Positions 18,098 to 26,769 of a stretch of DNA of 64,000 nt are shown here, in pieces. The notes below the pieces were generated by a model. It searched no databases and was not told the origin of the DNA. It was given only the letters and a program-made list of their open reading frames with translations. Each line of letters starts with the position of its first letter. The stretch's first letter is position 1. The DNA comes from Polyangiaceae bacterium (lineage in GTDB: Bacteria > Myxococcota_A > Polyangia > Polyangiales > Polyangiaceae): assembly GCA_013361525.1 (NCBI GenBank), contig JABFXY010000008.1:1-64000 (forward strand), written 5' to 3'. A program made the translations under genes and the position numbers.

Positions 18098-18913
18098 ATG
18101 CGAGCACCGATGCCTCGCGCGCGTGTCCTCATTCCCCTGCCCGACCACGACTTCGATACGACCGAGGTGGCGGTGCCGTGGCGCATCTTGACCCGCGCCG
18201 ACATCGAGGTGGTGTTCGCGACCGAGCGCGGTGCGCCCGCTGCCTGTGATCCGCTTCTCCTGTCGGGGGTCGTGTTCGGCAAGCTCGGCGCCGAGCCCGA
18301 AGCGAAGGCGCTCTACGAGGCGCTCACGAAGACCGCCGCATTCAAATACCCCCTCGCCTTCGGGTCGCTGGACGTTGCGTCGTTCGACGGCCTGCTCCTT
18401 CCAGGCGGCCACGCGAAGGGCATGCGTCAATACCTCGAGTCACGCGCGCTCTTCGATCAAGTGCGCGCGTTCTGGAAACTGCGCCGCCCGGTGGCGGCGA
18501 TCTGCCACGGCGTCCTCGTCCTCGCGCGCACGGTCGACCCCGAGACGGGGCGGAGCGTGCTCTTCGACAGGAAGACGACCTGCCTGCCCAAGTACATGGA
18601 GCGGACGGCGTGGCTTTCCACCGCGTGGAAGCTCCGGGACTACTACCGGACGTATCCCGAATACGTCGAAGACGAGGTGAAGCGCTCGCTCGCGCACCCC
18701 GAGCAATTCGAGCGCGGGCCGATTCATCTCTTCGCGAAAGGCACCGACGTCGACGATCGCGCGGCCTTCATCGTCACCGACGCGAATTACATCTCGGGCC
18801 GATGGCCGGGCGACGCGTACCGACTCGGCAAGGCGCTCGCCGACAAGGTCCTCGCGCGGACGGTCGCGAGCTCGGAAGACGGGACGTCGCGCGCTTCCAC
18901 GGCGAGGCGCTGA
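18098..18913 (+). CDS. DJ-1/PfpI (class I glutamine amidotransferase-like) protein
   Basis: The 271-residue protein opens with MRAPMPRARVLIPLPDHDFD and has the typical alpha/beta core: DGLLLPGGHAKGM, then the nucleophile elbow PVAAICHGVLVLA with the reactive Cys. It is longer than simple PfpI proteins because of a middle insertion with KYMERTAWLSTAWKLRDYY. The C-terminal DANYISGRWPGDAYRLGKAL is also usual for this subgroup. Family members include glyoxalases, chaperones and amidases; the exact reaction is not readable. The downstream dipeptide epimerase gene starts 1 bp after the stop, so they form an operon. A second ATG at 18110 is an alternative start. Confidence 0.85.
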   Translation: MRAPMPRARVLIPLPDHDFDTTEVAVPWRILTRADIEVVFATERGAPAACDPLLLSGVVFGKLGAEPEAKALYEALTKTAAFKYPLAFGSLDVASFDGLLLPGGHAKGMRQYLESRALFDQVRAFWKLRRPVAAICHGVLVLARTVDPETGRSVLFDRKTTCLPKYMERTAWLSTAWKLRDYYRTYPEYVEDEVKRSLAHPEQFERGPIHLFAKGTDVDDRAAFIVTDANYISGRWPGDAYRLGKALADKVLARTVASSEDGTSRASTARR

Positions 18914-18914
18914 C

Positions 18915-20015
18915 ATGTCCCGCTTCGAGATCGTCCGCGTCGATGCGCGAACGTTGGACCTCGCGCTCGTCGAGCCTTTCGCGATCGCCACCGGTGCGCA
19001 GCAGGTCGCGAACAACGTGCTCGTCACCGTCGAGCTCGCGTGTGGGGCCGTCGGGTTCGGCGAGGCCGCACCGTTTCCGGCGGTGAGCGGCGAGACGCAG
19101 GAGCGTTCCCTCGCAGCGGCGCGCTCGCTCGCTGCCGTGATCACGGGGCGCGACGCGAGCCAGTGGCGCTCGATCGCCGCGACGATGACCGAAGCGGAAC
19201 ACGACGAGCCCGCGGCTCGATCGGGCATCGAGCAAGCGATCCTCGACGCCTTCGCCCGAGCGCTCGGGGCGCCGCTCGCATCGCTCTACGGCGGCCTCGG
19301 GGCTCCGCTCTCCACCGACGTGACCATCACCGCAGGCGACGTCGAGCACGCGCGCAAGTCTGCTCGAGCTTTCTACGATCGAGGCTTCGGGACGCTGAAG
19401 GTGAAGGTCGGGGCCGCCGACCCCGAGCGCGACGCGGCGCGCGTCGCCGCGGTCCACGCGGAGGTTCCCACGGCGCGCCTCCTCCTCGACGCGAACGGCG
19501 GCTACGACGAACCCGCTGCCCTCGAGCTTCTTCGTGTGCTCGACCGCCTCGCGGTGCCGATCGCCCTCTTCGAGCAGCCGATCCCGCCGGGTGACGCGAC
19601 CGCCCTCGCGCGGATCCGCGCGCAGACGAGCGTCCCGCTGTGCGCCGACGAGTCGGCGCGCAGCGCGGCGGACGTGATCGACCTCGTTCGGCAAGACGCG
19701 GTCCAATCGGTGAACGTCAAGATCATGAAGACCGGCATCGTGGAGGCGCTCTCGATCATCGAGGTCGCGCGCGCCGCGAACCTCGACCTAATGATCGGTG
19801 GCATGGTGGAGAGCGAGATCGCGATGCTCCACTCGGCGCACCTCGCGGTCGGCACCGGTGGCGCGCGCTACGTCGACCTCGATACGCCGTTGTTTCTGCG
19901 TGATCGATCCACGGTCGAGGGCTACCCGATCGACGGCGATCGGATCAGGCTCGACCCGTCGGCGGAGGGGATCGGCGTTCGTCCGCTCGCTCGCTTCAGC
20001 GAACCTGGATCGTGA
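18915..20015 (+). CDS. Dipeptide epimerase (enolase superfamily, L-Ala-D/L-Glu type)
   Basis: The product has 366 residues with the N-terminal capping domain and barrel of the muconate-lactonizing subgroup. The KxK motif is LKVKVG (Lys162, Lys164). Metal ligands appear in LLLDANGG (Asp192), ALFEQP (Glu220) and CADES (Asp245), and the second catalytic Lys lies in NVKIMKTG. The barrel ends with IGGMVES and YVDLDTPLFL, whose DxD pair (Asp321, Asp323) is the established signature of dipeptide epimerases. These enzymes invert the alpha-carbon of dipeptides, for example L-Ala-D-Glu from murein. Substrate details are not determinable. The 3' end overlaps the convergent 707-residue gene by 20 bp. Confidence 0.88.
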   Translation: MSRFEIVRVDARTLDLALVEPFAIATGAQQVANNVLVTVELACGAVGFGEAAPFPAVSGETQERSLAAARSLAAVITGRDASQWRSIAATMTEAEHDEPAARSGIEQAILDAFARALGAPLASLYGGLGAPLSTDVTITAGDVEHARKSARAFYDRGFGTLKVKVGAADPERDAARVAAVHAEVPTARLLLDANGGYDEPAALELLRVLDRLAVPIALFEQPIPPGDATALARIRAQTSVPLCADESARSAADVIDLVRQDAVQSVNVKIMKTGIVEALSIIEVARAANLDLMIGGMVESEIAMLHSAHLAVGTGGARYVDLDTPLFLRDRSTVEGYPIDGDRIRLDPSAEGIGVRPLARFSEPGS

Positions 20016-22119
20016 GCTCTTCGGCCTCGGGGCCGAACGAAGGTGCAGTGACCTTCTTTCCGGCCTTCGGCGGCAAGGTCTCGCCGACAGGAACGGACCG
20101 CAGCGACCCCTCGCCCACCTCGACGATCGAAGCTCCGTCGACCGGCGCGTCGGTACCGTTGAACGCGCACGCGCTCATGCTCCCGGCCTCGGTGAAAGAC
20201 ACGTCGCACAGCCGAATGGGACTCGCGGCGCGAACGATCCGCGCTTGGGTGAGCGCGTCCGTCTCCGAAAGGTCGTGAAGCGACTTCGCTGCGTCGACCG
20301 CGCGAGGATCGCCCAGGTACGCGAGCATCATCGCAGCATGCAGCCGCACCGCGGACTGCCGCGCGCGAAGCAGCCGCGCGAACTCGTCCGCGCTCGCCGG
20401 CGACGCGTCCTTGCCGAGCATACGCTGCTCGTCCATCTCGATCTTCAGCTCGGTGCCCGGCCCGCTGACGCTCCACTTCACGCTGCGCGCAGGGCCGAGC
20501 TCACCCTCCCAGAAGAGGCCGCGGTCGGTCGCGCCGATGCGCTCGCCCTTCGAGTTGCGCCGCGCGAAGGTCACGACGATGCGCACGTCGCGCAGCCCGA
20601 TCGCCGCGTTGTTCACGATGGCGACGTCGAAGTCGTATCGGGACACGCCTTCCTCGTCGACGACGGGCGCGATGCTCGCCGCGGTCTTACCGTCCTTCTT
20701 GTTCGGGATCGGCAACATCGAGAGGACCGGAAGCCCCGTGCGCCAGAGCGGCGAGTCGCTACGTGCGCAGGTGCACGCAGGCAGCGCGGACACGGCTTCG
20801 GGTGCTGCCGTCGGCGCGGCCGACGGTGAGGTCTCGGCAACGGGCTCGTTCGGCGTGGATGGCTCGACGGGCGCGGGCGTCGAGGCGGCGGCCTCGCGCT
20901 GGCTCTTCATGCGATCGACGGCGCGGTACCCAGCGAGGCCGGCGACGACGGCTGCGACACCGAGGACCGACGTGACGATGCGCGTGCGCTTGCCGCGCGA
21001 CTCCGCGACCACGACCGTGTCGGGAGGCGGCGCCGGCGGCGCGGCAATCGGTCCGGGCGCAGGCTCCACCCCGGGCACCGTGCCGAGCTCTACGCGAGCA
21101 GGCGGCGGCGGAAAATGCGCGGGCGGCTCCGGCCAAGGCGCGGTGCGCGAGACCGGCGGTGGCGCGGGCGTCACGTCACGCCGAACCACCGGCGGTGGCG
21201 CGGGCGTCACGTCACGCCGAACCACCGGCGGCGGCGCGGGCGTCACGTCGCGTCGAACGGCCACCGGGGCCGGCGCGGGCGTCACGTCGCGCAGATGCGT
21301 GACGGCAGGACGCGGCGTCGCTTCGCGCACGTGCACGAGCGGCGGGTCGACGTAGGTAATCGGGATCTCTATCGGCTCGACGAGGCGTGAGCGCGCGTCG
21401 TTCAAAACCGGGGCGGGCGGTGGGTATCGAGGCGCAAGCACCGGCGCCGCCGCAGGTACGACCGCCGGTGCCCCAGGCGCAGCGAGGTACTCGAGGCGTT
21501 GGTCGTCGACCTCGGGAAGCTCGAACGGATCCGTGTCGTGGAACGACGTCGGCTCGAACCCCATCCGCTGCGCGAGCTTGCGCTCGAGCGCGTCGCGGAG
21601 CCGTTGCGACAGTGGTCCGCCCGTCTCGACCCACCCCGCAAGCGCGAGCAGGACGAGCGCGGTCATCAGCGCACAAACCAGCGCGACGCTCCCTCGGCCG
21701 AGCGCTCCGCTGACGAGCGCCTCCGGCAAGCGGCTCGCAGCCCACGCGGCGAACGGAAGCGGCAACACCCACGCAAGCCCGCGCGCGATCGAACGGCGGC
21801 GATGGACCGCCGCGAGCGCCTCGAGCGGCAGGTCGGTGAAGTGCGTCAGGTAAAAGCGGTTGTAGGGGACGGCAACGCCGGGATCGAGGCTCAGGACGAC
21901 GCCGCGCGAACGGCGCACGAGCCCGCGCACGGCCGCGTACGGCACCGAAAATCGAACGAACCGCGTGAGCCCACCGGGCACGTAGCCCTCCGCGAACGAT
22001 CCAGCGCGGAGCAGCTCGATCTCGAGCCGCCGTGGAAGCAGCGTGAGCCGCACCGCGCCCACCGCGTTGGCTTCACGCGCTGCAACGGCCAGCGCGCCGA
22101 CGGTGAACGACCCGGACAC
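19996..22119 (-). CDS. Membrane protein with Pro-rich tandem repeats and HEAT-like segment, unknown function
   Basis: From the GTG at 22119, preceded by AGGA, the product has 707 residues; a start at 22203 would add an implausible Cys/Arg-rich leader. The N-terminal 100 residues look like a PilZ- or PH-type beta domain (LTLLPRRLEIELLRAGSFAEG). Two hydrophobic helices follow (LAWVLPLPFAAWAASRL; VALVCALMTALVLLALAGW). Next comes a disordered linker with repeats of RRDVTPAPPPVV, then a third helix (RIVTSVLGVAAVVAGLAGY). The C-terminal region has CTCARSDS, a beta domain and a short HEAT-like piece (AVRLHAAMMLAYLGDPRAVDAA). No family was recognised. It converges with the epimerase gene, overlapping it by 20 bp. 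Confidence 0.7.
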   Translation of the reverse strand: MSGSFTVGALAVAAREANAVGAVRLTLLPRRLEIELLRAGSFAEGYVPGGLTRFVRFSVPYAAVRGLVRRSRGVVLSLDPGVAVPYNRFYLTHFTDLPLEALAAVHRRRSIARGLAWVLPLPFAAWAASRLPEALVSGALGRGSVALVCALMTALVLLALAGWVETGGPLSQRLRDALERKLAQRMGFEPTSFHDTDPFELPEVDDQRLEYLAAPGAPAVVPAAAPVLAPRYPPPAPVLNDARSRLVEPIEIPITYVDPPLVHVREATPRPAVTHLRDVTPAPAPVAVRRDVTPAPPPVVRRDVTPAPPPVVRRDVTPAPPPVSRTAPWPEPPAHFPPPPARVELGTVPGVEPAPGPIAAPPAPPPDTVVVAESRGKRTRIVTSVLGVAAVVAGLAGYRAVDRMKSQREAAASTPAPVEPSTPNEPVAETSPSAAPTAAPEAVSALPACTCARSDSPLWRTGLPVLSMLPIPNKKDGKTAASIAPVVDEEGVSRYDFDVAIVNNAAIGLRDVRIVVTFARRNSKGERIGATDRGLFWEGELGPARSVKWSVSGPGTELKIEMDEQRMLGKDASPASADEFARLLRARQSAVRLHAAMMLAYLGDPRAVDAAKSLHDLSETDALTQARIVRAASPIRLCDVSFTEAGSMSACAFNGTDAPVDGASIVEVGEGSLRSVPVGETLPPKAGKKVTAPSFGPEAEELTIQVR
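21153..21300. repeat. 36-bp coding tandem repeat, about four copies
   Basis: Units beginning CCGGCGGTGGCGCGGGCG recur at 21153, 21189 and 21225, the first two nearly identical, followed by a diverged copy ending near 21300. They encode RRDVTPAPPPVV in the minus-strand protein above. There are no spacers and the reading frame is kept, so this is a protein repeat and not a CRISPR array. Confidence 0.85.
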
Positions 22120-22263
22120 GCCGAGAGTCCTACTACAGATCCCGCGCGGCTTGCCGCGCGAAAGCCGGACCGATTGCGCTCCTCGAGCGAGCACGCAGCA
22201 CACTGAACCGATTGTCGTTTTTAGCGGTCGACCCGGCTGGGCGCTGGATCTAGAACGCGCGCC

Positions 22264-22956
22264 ATGAAATCGCTGTCCCTCCGTTCGGCATGGGCCGCGG
22301 TCGTGGTCGCGGGTGTCATGATCGCCGGCTGCGATACGGTCCCCGAGCCGGATCCGGGCCCGCGCGCGTCCTCGGCGCCGGCGCCCACCGAGCTCAAGAT
22401 CGAAGACGTTCGCCCCGGCACCGGCGATCGCGTCGTGAAGACGGGCGACAAGATCCTCGTCACCTACGTCGGCAAGCTGTTCTTCGGCGGTAAGCAGTTC
22501 GACGCGAACGAAGACAAAGACGCACCCTTCCCCGTCACCGTCGGTGAAGGTGTCATCGAAGGCTGGAGCAAGGGCCTCGTCGGGATGAAGAAGGGCGGAA
22601 AGCGCAAGCTCACCATCCCCGCGGACCTCGCGTACGGCGCTGCCGGGCAGGAGCCGGACATCCCGCCGAACGCGCCGCTCGTGTTCGACATCGAGCTGAT
22701 TCGCTTCGACGACGAGCCTGCCGCCGCCACGTCTGCTTCGGCTTCCGCGGAGCCCGACGCCTCCGCCGCGCCGTCCGCATCTGCGTCGGCAGAGCCGGCG
22801 ACCTCTGCTTCGGCGGGCCCGGCGACGTCCGCTTCCGCCGGCGCACCAGCAACCGCAAAGCCGAAGAGCGACGGCGAGCCGAAGCCCAAGGCCGAGCCGA
22901 AGCCCAAGGCCGACGCGCCCAAGCCGAAGGCCGACGCGCCGAAGAGCAACCCGTGA
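22264..22956 (+). CDS. FKBP-type peptidyl-prolyl isomerase lipoprotein
   Basis: The 230-residue protein has a signal peptide with lipobox VMIAGCD (Cys near residue 23). An FKBP domain occupies about residues 45-155: ELKIEDVRPGTGDRVVKTGD, VTYVGKLFFGGKQFDAN, FPVTVGEGVIEGWSKGLVGM, KRKLTIPADLAYG and LVFDIELIRF. The residues lining the proline pocket (Tyr, Phe, Val-Ile, Trp, Tyr, Phe) are in their usual places, so isomerase activity is likely. A 70-residue tail of Ala/Ser and then Lys/Pro repeats is probably disordered and may reach through peptidoglycan. It should help fold exported proteins. The next gene begins within its stop codon (GTGA). Confidence 0.92.
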   Translation: MKSLSLRSAWAAVVVAGVMIAGCDTVPEPDPGPRASSAPAPTELKIEDVRPGTGDRVVKTGDKILVTYVGKLFFGGKQFDANEDKDAPFPVTVGEGVIEGWSKGLVGMKKGGKRKLTIPADLAYGAAGQEPDIPPNAPLVFDIELIRFDDEPAAATSASASAEPDASAAPSASASAEPATSASAGPATSASAGAPATAKPKSDGEPKPKAEPKPKADAPKPKADAPKSNP

Positions 22957-24071
22957 CCAAGCCGGAGGATCCCACCGGTCTCATCGACGCGTTCTTCGCG
23001 GCGGACGCGGCCGCGTTCGCGCTCGCGCGATGCGACAGCGCGATCCTCCGCGCGTTCCCGTCGACGGCGGCCACCGGCACGGGCGACTACGGGCCCGCGC
23101 CTGTCGAGCCCGTCTCGATCGCGCTCACCAAAGGCTCCGCCGACGTGACGTTGAAGCCGGGCGTCGACGCGGCACGGAAAGCCGAGCACCGAGCCACCGT
23201 CACGGCGATCGAGGTGCGCACGCGCACCCTGCCATGGGGCTTTGCGCGCGCCGCCGCGACGTTGGTCGTGCGGCTCCAGCCGGCGCCCGAAGGCGTCGCC
23301 GGCGGTGAGGTCGTCGTCGCGGAGTCGCTCGCGGCATCCGAAGAAGAGGCGCAGGCAGAGCTCGCGCCGATGCGCGCGGCTCTCTCCGCGCTCACGGGCA
23401 TCGGCGAGGATGCACCCGCATCGCGGCCTCCCGAAGATGCAGCGGCTCCGCGTTCGGCGAGCACGCGTTACTCGATGCATCTCGAAGGGGACCGCATCGT
23501 TCTCCGCGATCACGACAGCAGCGGTCCGCGCGAGCGCGTCGGCCGCTACCGGATGCTCGCGCTGATTCTGGTCGTGCTCGGGATCGTAGGCGTCGCGGTG
23601 TTCGCCGAGCGCCTCAACGCAGGTGCACCCGTCGCCGCGCTGATCGGCGTCGGCGTCGTGCCGCTCGTCGTCTTCATCGGCGCCTTCGCGATGAACGAGA
23701 TTGCGCGGTACGCTGCTCGTTACGCAGGGAAAAGCGCGCCGCTCGCGTGGTTCGCGGACGACGGCATCGTCGTCGCGCCGTGGGTATCGCGTGAAGGCGC
23801 CGTCGATACGAAGCCCGAAGGTCGCCTCGGCGCCGCCGTCGCCTGTGGAGAGGTGCACGGGGTCGAGGTTCGATCGCGCGAGGGCGCGCTGGCGGTCACG
23901 ATCGACGGGCTGCACGGACCGATCGAGGTCGCGGTCACCAACGACCAGTCCATCGCAGAGCTGCTCCGCGTCACTGTCGAGACCGCGATCGCGAAGGTCT
24001 CGTCCCCGAAGAAGCGCGTGACCGCCTTGATGCGAGCGGCCACGGCCCGCGAGCAGGCCGCGCGTTCCTGA
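22953..24071 (+). CDS. Two-TM membrane protein, unknown function
   Basis: The product has 372 residues starting at a GTG that overlaps the FKBP stop codon by 4 bp, so translation is coupled. The first 195 residues are soluble and Ala-rich. Two membrane helices follow (MLALILVVLGIVGVAVF and APVAALIGVGVVPLVVFIGAF), then a C-terminal domain with beta-strand character (LAWFADDGIVVAPWV, VEVRSREGALAVTIDGLHGPIEVAV) that resembles PH-like membrane domains. The family is not recognised. Coupling to the FKBP gene suggests a role at the envelope. The 483-residue ORF on the opposite strand is Arg/Asp/His-rich and was rejected. Confidence 0.7.
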   Translation: MTKPEDPTGLIDAFFAADAAAFALARCDSAILRAFPSTAATGTGDYGPAPVEPVSIALTKGSADVTLKPGVDAARKAEHRATVTAIEVRTRTLPWGFARAAATLVVRLQPAPEGVAGGEVVVAESLAASEEEAQAELAPMRAALSALTGIGEDAPASRPPEDAAAPRSASTRYSMHLEGDRIVLRDHDSSGPRERVGRYRMLALILVVLGIVGVAVFAERLNAGAPVAALIGVGVVPLVVFIGAFAMNEIARYAARYAGKSAPLAWFADDGIVVAPWVSREGAVDTKPEGRLGAAVACGEVHGVEVRSREGALAVTIDGLHGPIEVAVTNDQSIAELLRVTVETAIAKVSSPKKRVTALMRAATAREQAARS

Positions 24072-24080
24072 CGTCCGTCG

Positions 24081-25553
24081 CTACGGCGCGATCTCGAGCA
24101 GAAAGCCGTCGGGATCGCCCTGTTGCATGAGCGTGCCCGCGCACGTGTCCATCTCGATTTCGAACGAGCCGCCGACGACCGCCGAGCCTCCTGCCGTCAG
24201 CGCGATCCCACGTCCATATTCGGCGCCCGCATCTCCGTAGAGCTGCGCGTAGAGCGGCATCGCGTCGTCGTCGAAGTGCCCGATGAAAAAATCGCCCTCG
24301 TCGACGGGCTGCATGAAGTCCCCGTCGATGATGATGCCGCTCTCGTTTCGCCCGACGATCCAGATACTCCCGTCCGGCGCGCTGACGGCGCTCGGGAGCA
24401 TGCCGAAGCTCATCGTGGGATAGCCGGCACTGTGAACGTGCTCGCCGAGCTCGTCGAGTCTCACGATGGTGAGGTTCGAGCTCCCCGGGTTGCCGACCTG
24501 CCCACCTCCGAAGTCACCCGCCCCGTTTCCGACGACGTCGACCTGCCCGTTCGGAGCAGCCGAGACGAACACGTCGCCCATCGGGAGGCTGAAGCTGAAA
24601 CGGTGGTCGAAGTCGTCGGTGAACGACGCAACGAAGCCGAGGTAGGCATCCGACAGCGGGCCACCGCCGAAGTCGGGCTGACCGAGAAAATCCCCAGCGA
24701 AGAAGATGGTGCCGTCATCGGCGACATCGAGCGACGTCATCGTGTCGAACTCAGCGTCACCGAGCCGGATGCTCGCGACGTGCTCTCCTTCGGCGGTGAG
24801 CCGCGCGAGGAAGAGGTCACTCGCCCCTGCGCTCGTCAGCGGACCACCGCCGAAATCGATCGTGTCGTTGAAGTAGCCGCCGATGATCAGATCGCCGTCG
24901 GGCGTTTCGTCGAGACCGGCCACCAGCGCGGCATCGCCCAACCGACTGCCTCCGAGGACCTGACCCGTCCCATCCAGGCGTGCGATGAAACCATTGTTCA
25001 CATCCGCGTTCGTGTAGGTCGTGTCGCCGATCGTGAGGCTTCCCCTGAACGTACCGGCGACGATCGCCGTGCCGTCGGGACGCACCACGATGCCTCGAGG
25101 GTACGCGTAGTCCGACGACGGAAGGATCGTCGACCAAATCGGCGCTCCTTGCGGGGAGCGGCGTGAGACGAAGACGCTCTCGCGGAAGCTGCCGTCGTAG
25201 AAATCAGCGATCGTCGACGTGATGCCGGCGACCCAGATGTCGCCCTGCGGGCCGATGCGGAGCGCGGTTACCTCCGTCGCGAGCTGCTCGTTGAACGACT
25301 TTGCCCACGTCACTTTGCAGACCGGCTCGTTTCCGCCTTCGCCGCCTGCACCACCGCTCGCGTTGCCCCCCGCGCCGCCATCACCACCGCCGCCGGTGGG
25401 CCCGCCTCCTTGTACAGGCGCGCCGCCGAAACCGCCGAAACCGCCGAAACCGCCCGAGCCTCCCTGCCCGCCGCGGCCGATCACCACGTCGTCGCCGCAC
25501 GCGACGACAAGAGGAATCCACGACAGAACCACGGCAATGACCGAGCGCCGCAT
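24081..25553 (-). CDS. SBBP-type beta-propeller lipoprotein
   Basis: The ATG at 25553 begins MRRSVIAVVLSWIPLVVACGDD, a lipoprotein signal peptide with lipobox VVAC. The frame stays open upstream to 26378, but that part overlaps the aminotransferase gene and has shadow composition. Of 490 residues, about 25-65 form a Gly-rich spacer with GGFGGFGGFGG. The remainder consists of repeats such as IDFGGGPLTSAGASDLFLARL and PDFGGGPLSDAYLGFVASF, the pattern of SBBP beta-propeller repeats that are abundant in surface proteins of myxobacteria. It is most likely displayed on the cell surface; no ligand can be named. It follows the kinase-aminotransferase pair on the same strand after about 100 bp. Confidence 0.82.
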   Translation of the reverse strand: MRRSVIAVVLSWIPLVVACGDDVVIGRGGQGGSGGFGGFGGFGGAPVQGGGPTGGGGDGGAGGNASGGAGGEGGNEPVCKVTWAKSFNEQLATEVTALRIGPQGDIWVAGITSTIADFYDGSFRESVFVSRRSPQGAPIWSTILPSSDYAYPRGIVVRPDGTAIVAGTFRGSLTIGDTTYTNADVNNGFIARLDGTGQVLGGSRLGDAALVAGLDETPDGDLIIGGYFNDTIDFGGGPLTSAGASDLFLARLTAEGEHVASIRLGDAEFDTMTSLDVADDGTIFFAGDFLGQPDFGGGPLSDAYLGFVASFTDDFDHRFSFSLPMGDVFVSAAPNGQVDVVGNGAGDFGGGQVGNPGSSNLTIVRLDELGEHVHSAGYPTMSFGMLPSAVSAPDGSIWIVGRNESGIIIDGDFMQPVDEGDFFIGHFDDDAMPLYAQLYGDAGAEYGRGIALTAGGSAVVGGSFEIEMDTCAGTLMQQGDPDGFLLEIAP

Positions 25554-25654
25554 GACGAAGAGCTCCTTCGAAGGCGGCGTCCACCAGCGCCGACCGCCGC
25601 TCGAGAAGTGCGAGCACCGGCGCGAAATCGGCTCACTCAAAGAGAGCGAGAAAA

Positions 25655-26758
25655 TCAGACGACGCGGGCCAGCGCCTTCAGGAAGACGTCGTAGACCTCG
25701 AGCGGGTAGTCGCCCATGTGGAAGATGCGGAACAGCGACGCGGAGAGGCGCCCCTGCGCCGAGTAGATCTCGAAGCGGTGATCGTCCACCGACTCGGTCG
25801 CGAGCCGCTCGGCCATTTTTTCGTATGTCGTCGACTTGGGGATCTCGAGCGCGGTGCCGATCGAGCAGAGCGGCATGTCCTTCCAACGGGCGATGCTCAG
25901 CCCGAGCGCCTCGTATCCCTGGCGCAGCTTCGCGCAGCGCGCTTGGTAGATCGCGTGCCGACCCGACACCCCGCCCTGATCGGCGAGGTGCTCGAGCGCC
26001 GCGCGAACCTGGAGCAGGCTCATCGGATCGATCGTGTACGGGTGTGAGCCGCCCGACTGCGCCTTGTGGAGCTTGAAGAGCTCGAGGCTCGGCGCCCGCG
26101 CGGGGATCTTCGCCATCGCCTCCATGAGGTCGCGGCGCACGAGACACATCGTGAGGTTCGGGTGGCTGTGCAGGCCCTTGTTGCAAGAGCCCATGACCGC
26201 GCTGATCCCCCACCCTTCGAGATCCATCGGCTCGACGAACAACGCGCTCACGCCGTCGACGAGGAGCTTCTTGCCGTAGCGCTTGGCGATCGCGCCGACC
26301 TCGGCCACAGGGTTGAGACTGCAGGACGACGTCGCGCCGTAGACGATTGCGATCGCGTCGACGGAATTCGTCGCGCACAGCTCTTCGATCCTGGCGAGGT
26401 CCGGCCGCTCGCCGTACGCGTGCTCGAGGTCGAGGACCGGTTGCTTCAATGTGTTCGCGAACTCGTACAAGCGGTCGCCGTAGGCTCCGTTTCGCACGAC
26501 GACCAAGCGCTCCGTCGCCTCGAGACAGGAGCCCAGAACCGCCGCCATCGCCGTCGACCCCGTCCCCGTGAGGAGCACGGGCTCGAACCCGGGCGCGTCG
26601 AGCGCGGTTCGGATGCCGTCGCGCACCTCGCGCAAGAGCGGCGCGAAGCCCGGCCCGCGCGGCACGATGGGTTGCGCGCCGTACACACGCGACACCGCGT
26701 TCACCTTCTCGGACAGATGGAACACCGCGGGCGTCAGGCTGATCGTCTTGTCCGTCAT
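25655..26758 (-). CDS. Class V PLP-dependent aminotransferase, PhnW/AGT-like
   Basis: The 367-residue protein has the fold-type I layout of alanine-glyoxylate or 2-aminoethylphosphonate aminotransferases: ending of the small loop in PRGPGF, the cofactor-binding TGTGSTAMAAVL (about 65-75), the PLP-pairing Asp in LLVDGVSALF (Asp168), and the Schiff-base Lys in VMGSCNKGLHSHPN (Lys194). C-terminal LSASLFRIFHMGDY matches the conserved R-I-G-HMG region. The substrate cannot be decided: no phn genes lie nearby. The gene starts 11 bp after the stop of a protein kinase gene on the same strand, so co-transcription is nearly certain, and regulation by phosphorylation is a possibility only. Confidence 0.85.
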   Translation of the reverse strand: MTDKTISLTPAVFHLSEKVNAVSRVYGAQPIVPRGPGFAPLLREVRDGIRTALDAPGFEPVLLTGTGSTAMAAVLGSCLEATERLVVVRNGAYGDRLYEFANTLKQPVLDLEHAYGERPDLARIEELCATNSVDAIAIVYGATSSCSLNPVAEVGAIAKRYGKKLLVDGVSALFVEPMDLEGWGISAVMGSCNKGLHSHPNLTMCLVRRDLMEAMAKIPARAPSLELFKLHKAQSGGSHPYTIDPMSLLQVRAALEHLADQGGVSGRHAIYQARCAKLRQGYEALGLSIARWKDMPLCSIGTALEIPKSTTYEKMAERLATESVDDHRFEIYSAQGRLSASLFRIFHMGDYPLEVYDVFLKALARVV

Positions 26759-26769
26759 GACTTCCTACT

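Noticed and set aside
21153..21300. CRISPR-like repeats
   Set aside because: 36-bp units are contiguous without spacers and encode RRDVTPAPPPVV in frame in a protein.
24081..26378. 765-residue extended form of the propeller lipoprotein
   Set aside because: The upstream 275 residues overlap the aminotransferase gene in another frame; the signal peptide begins at 25553.
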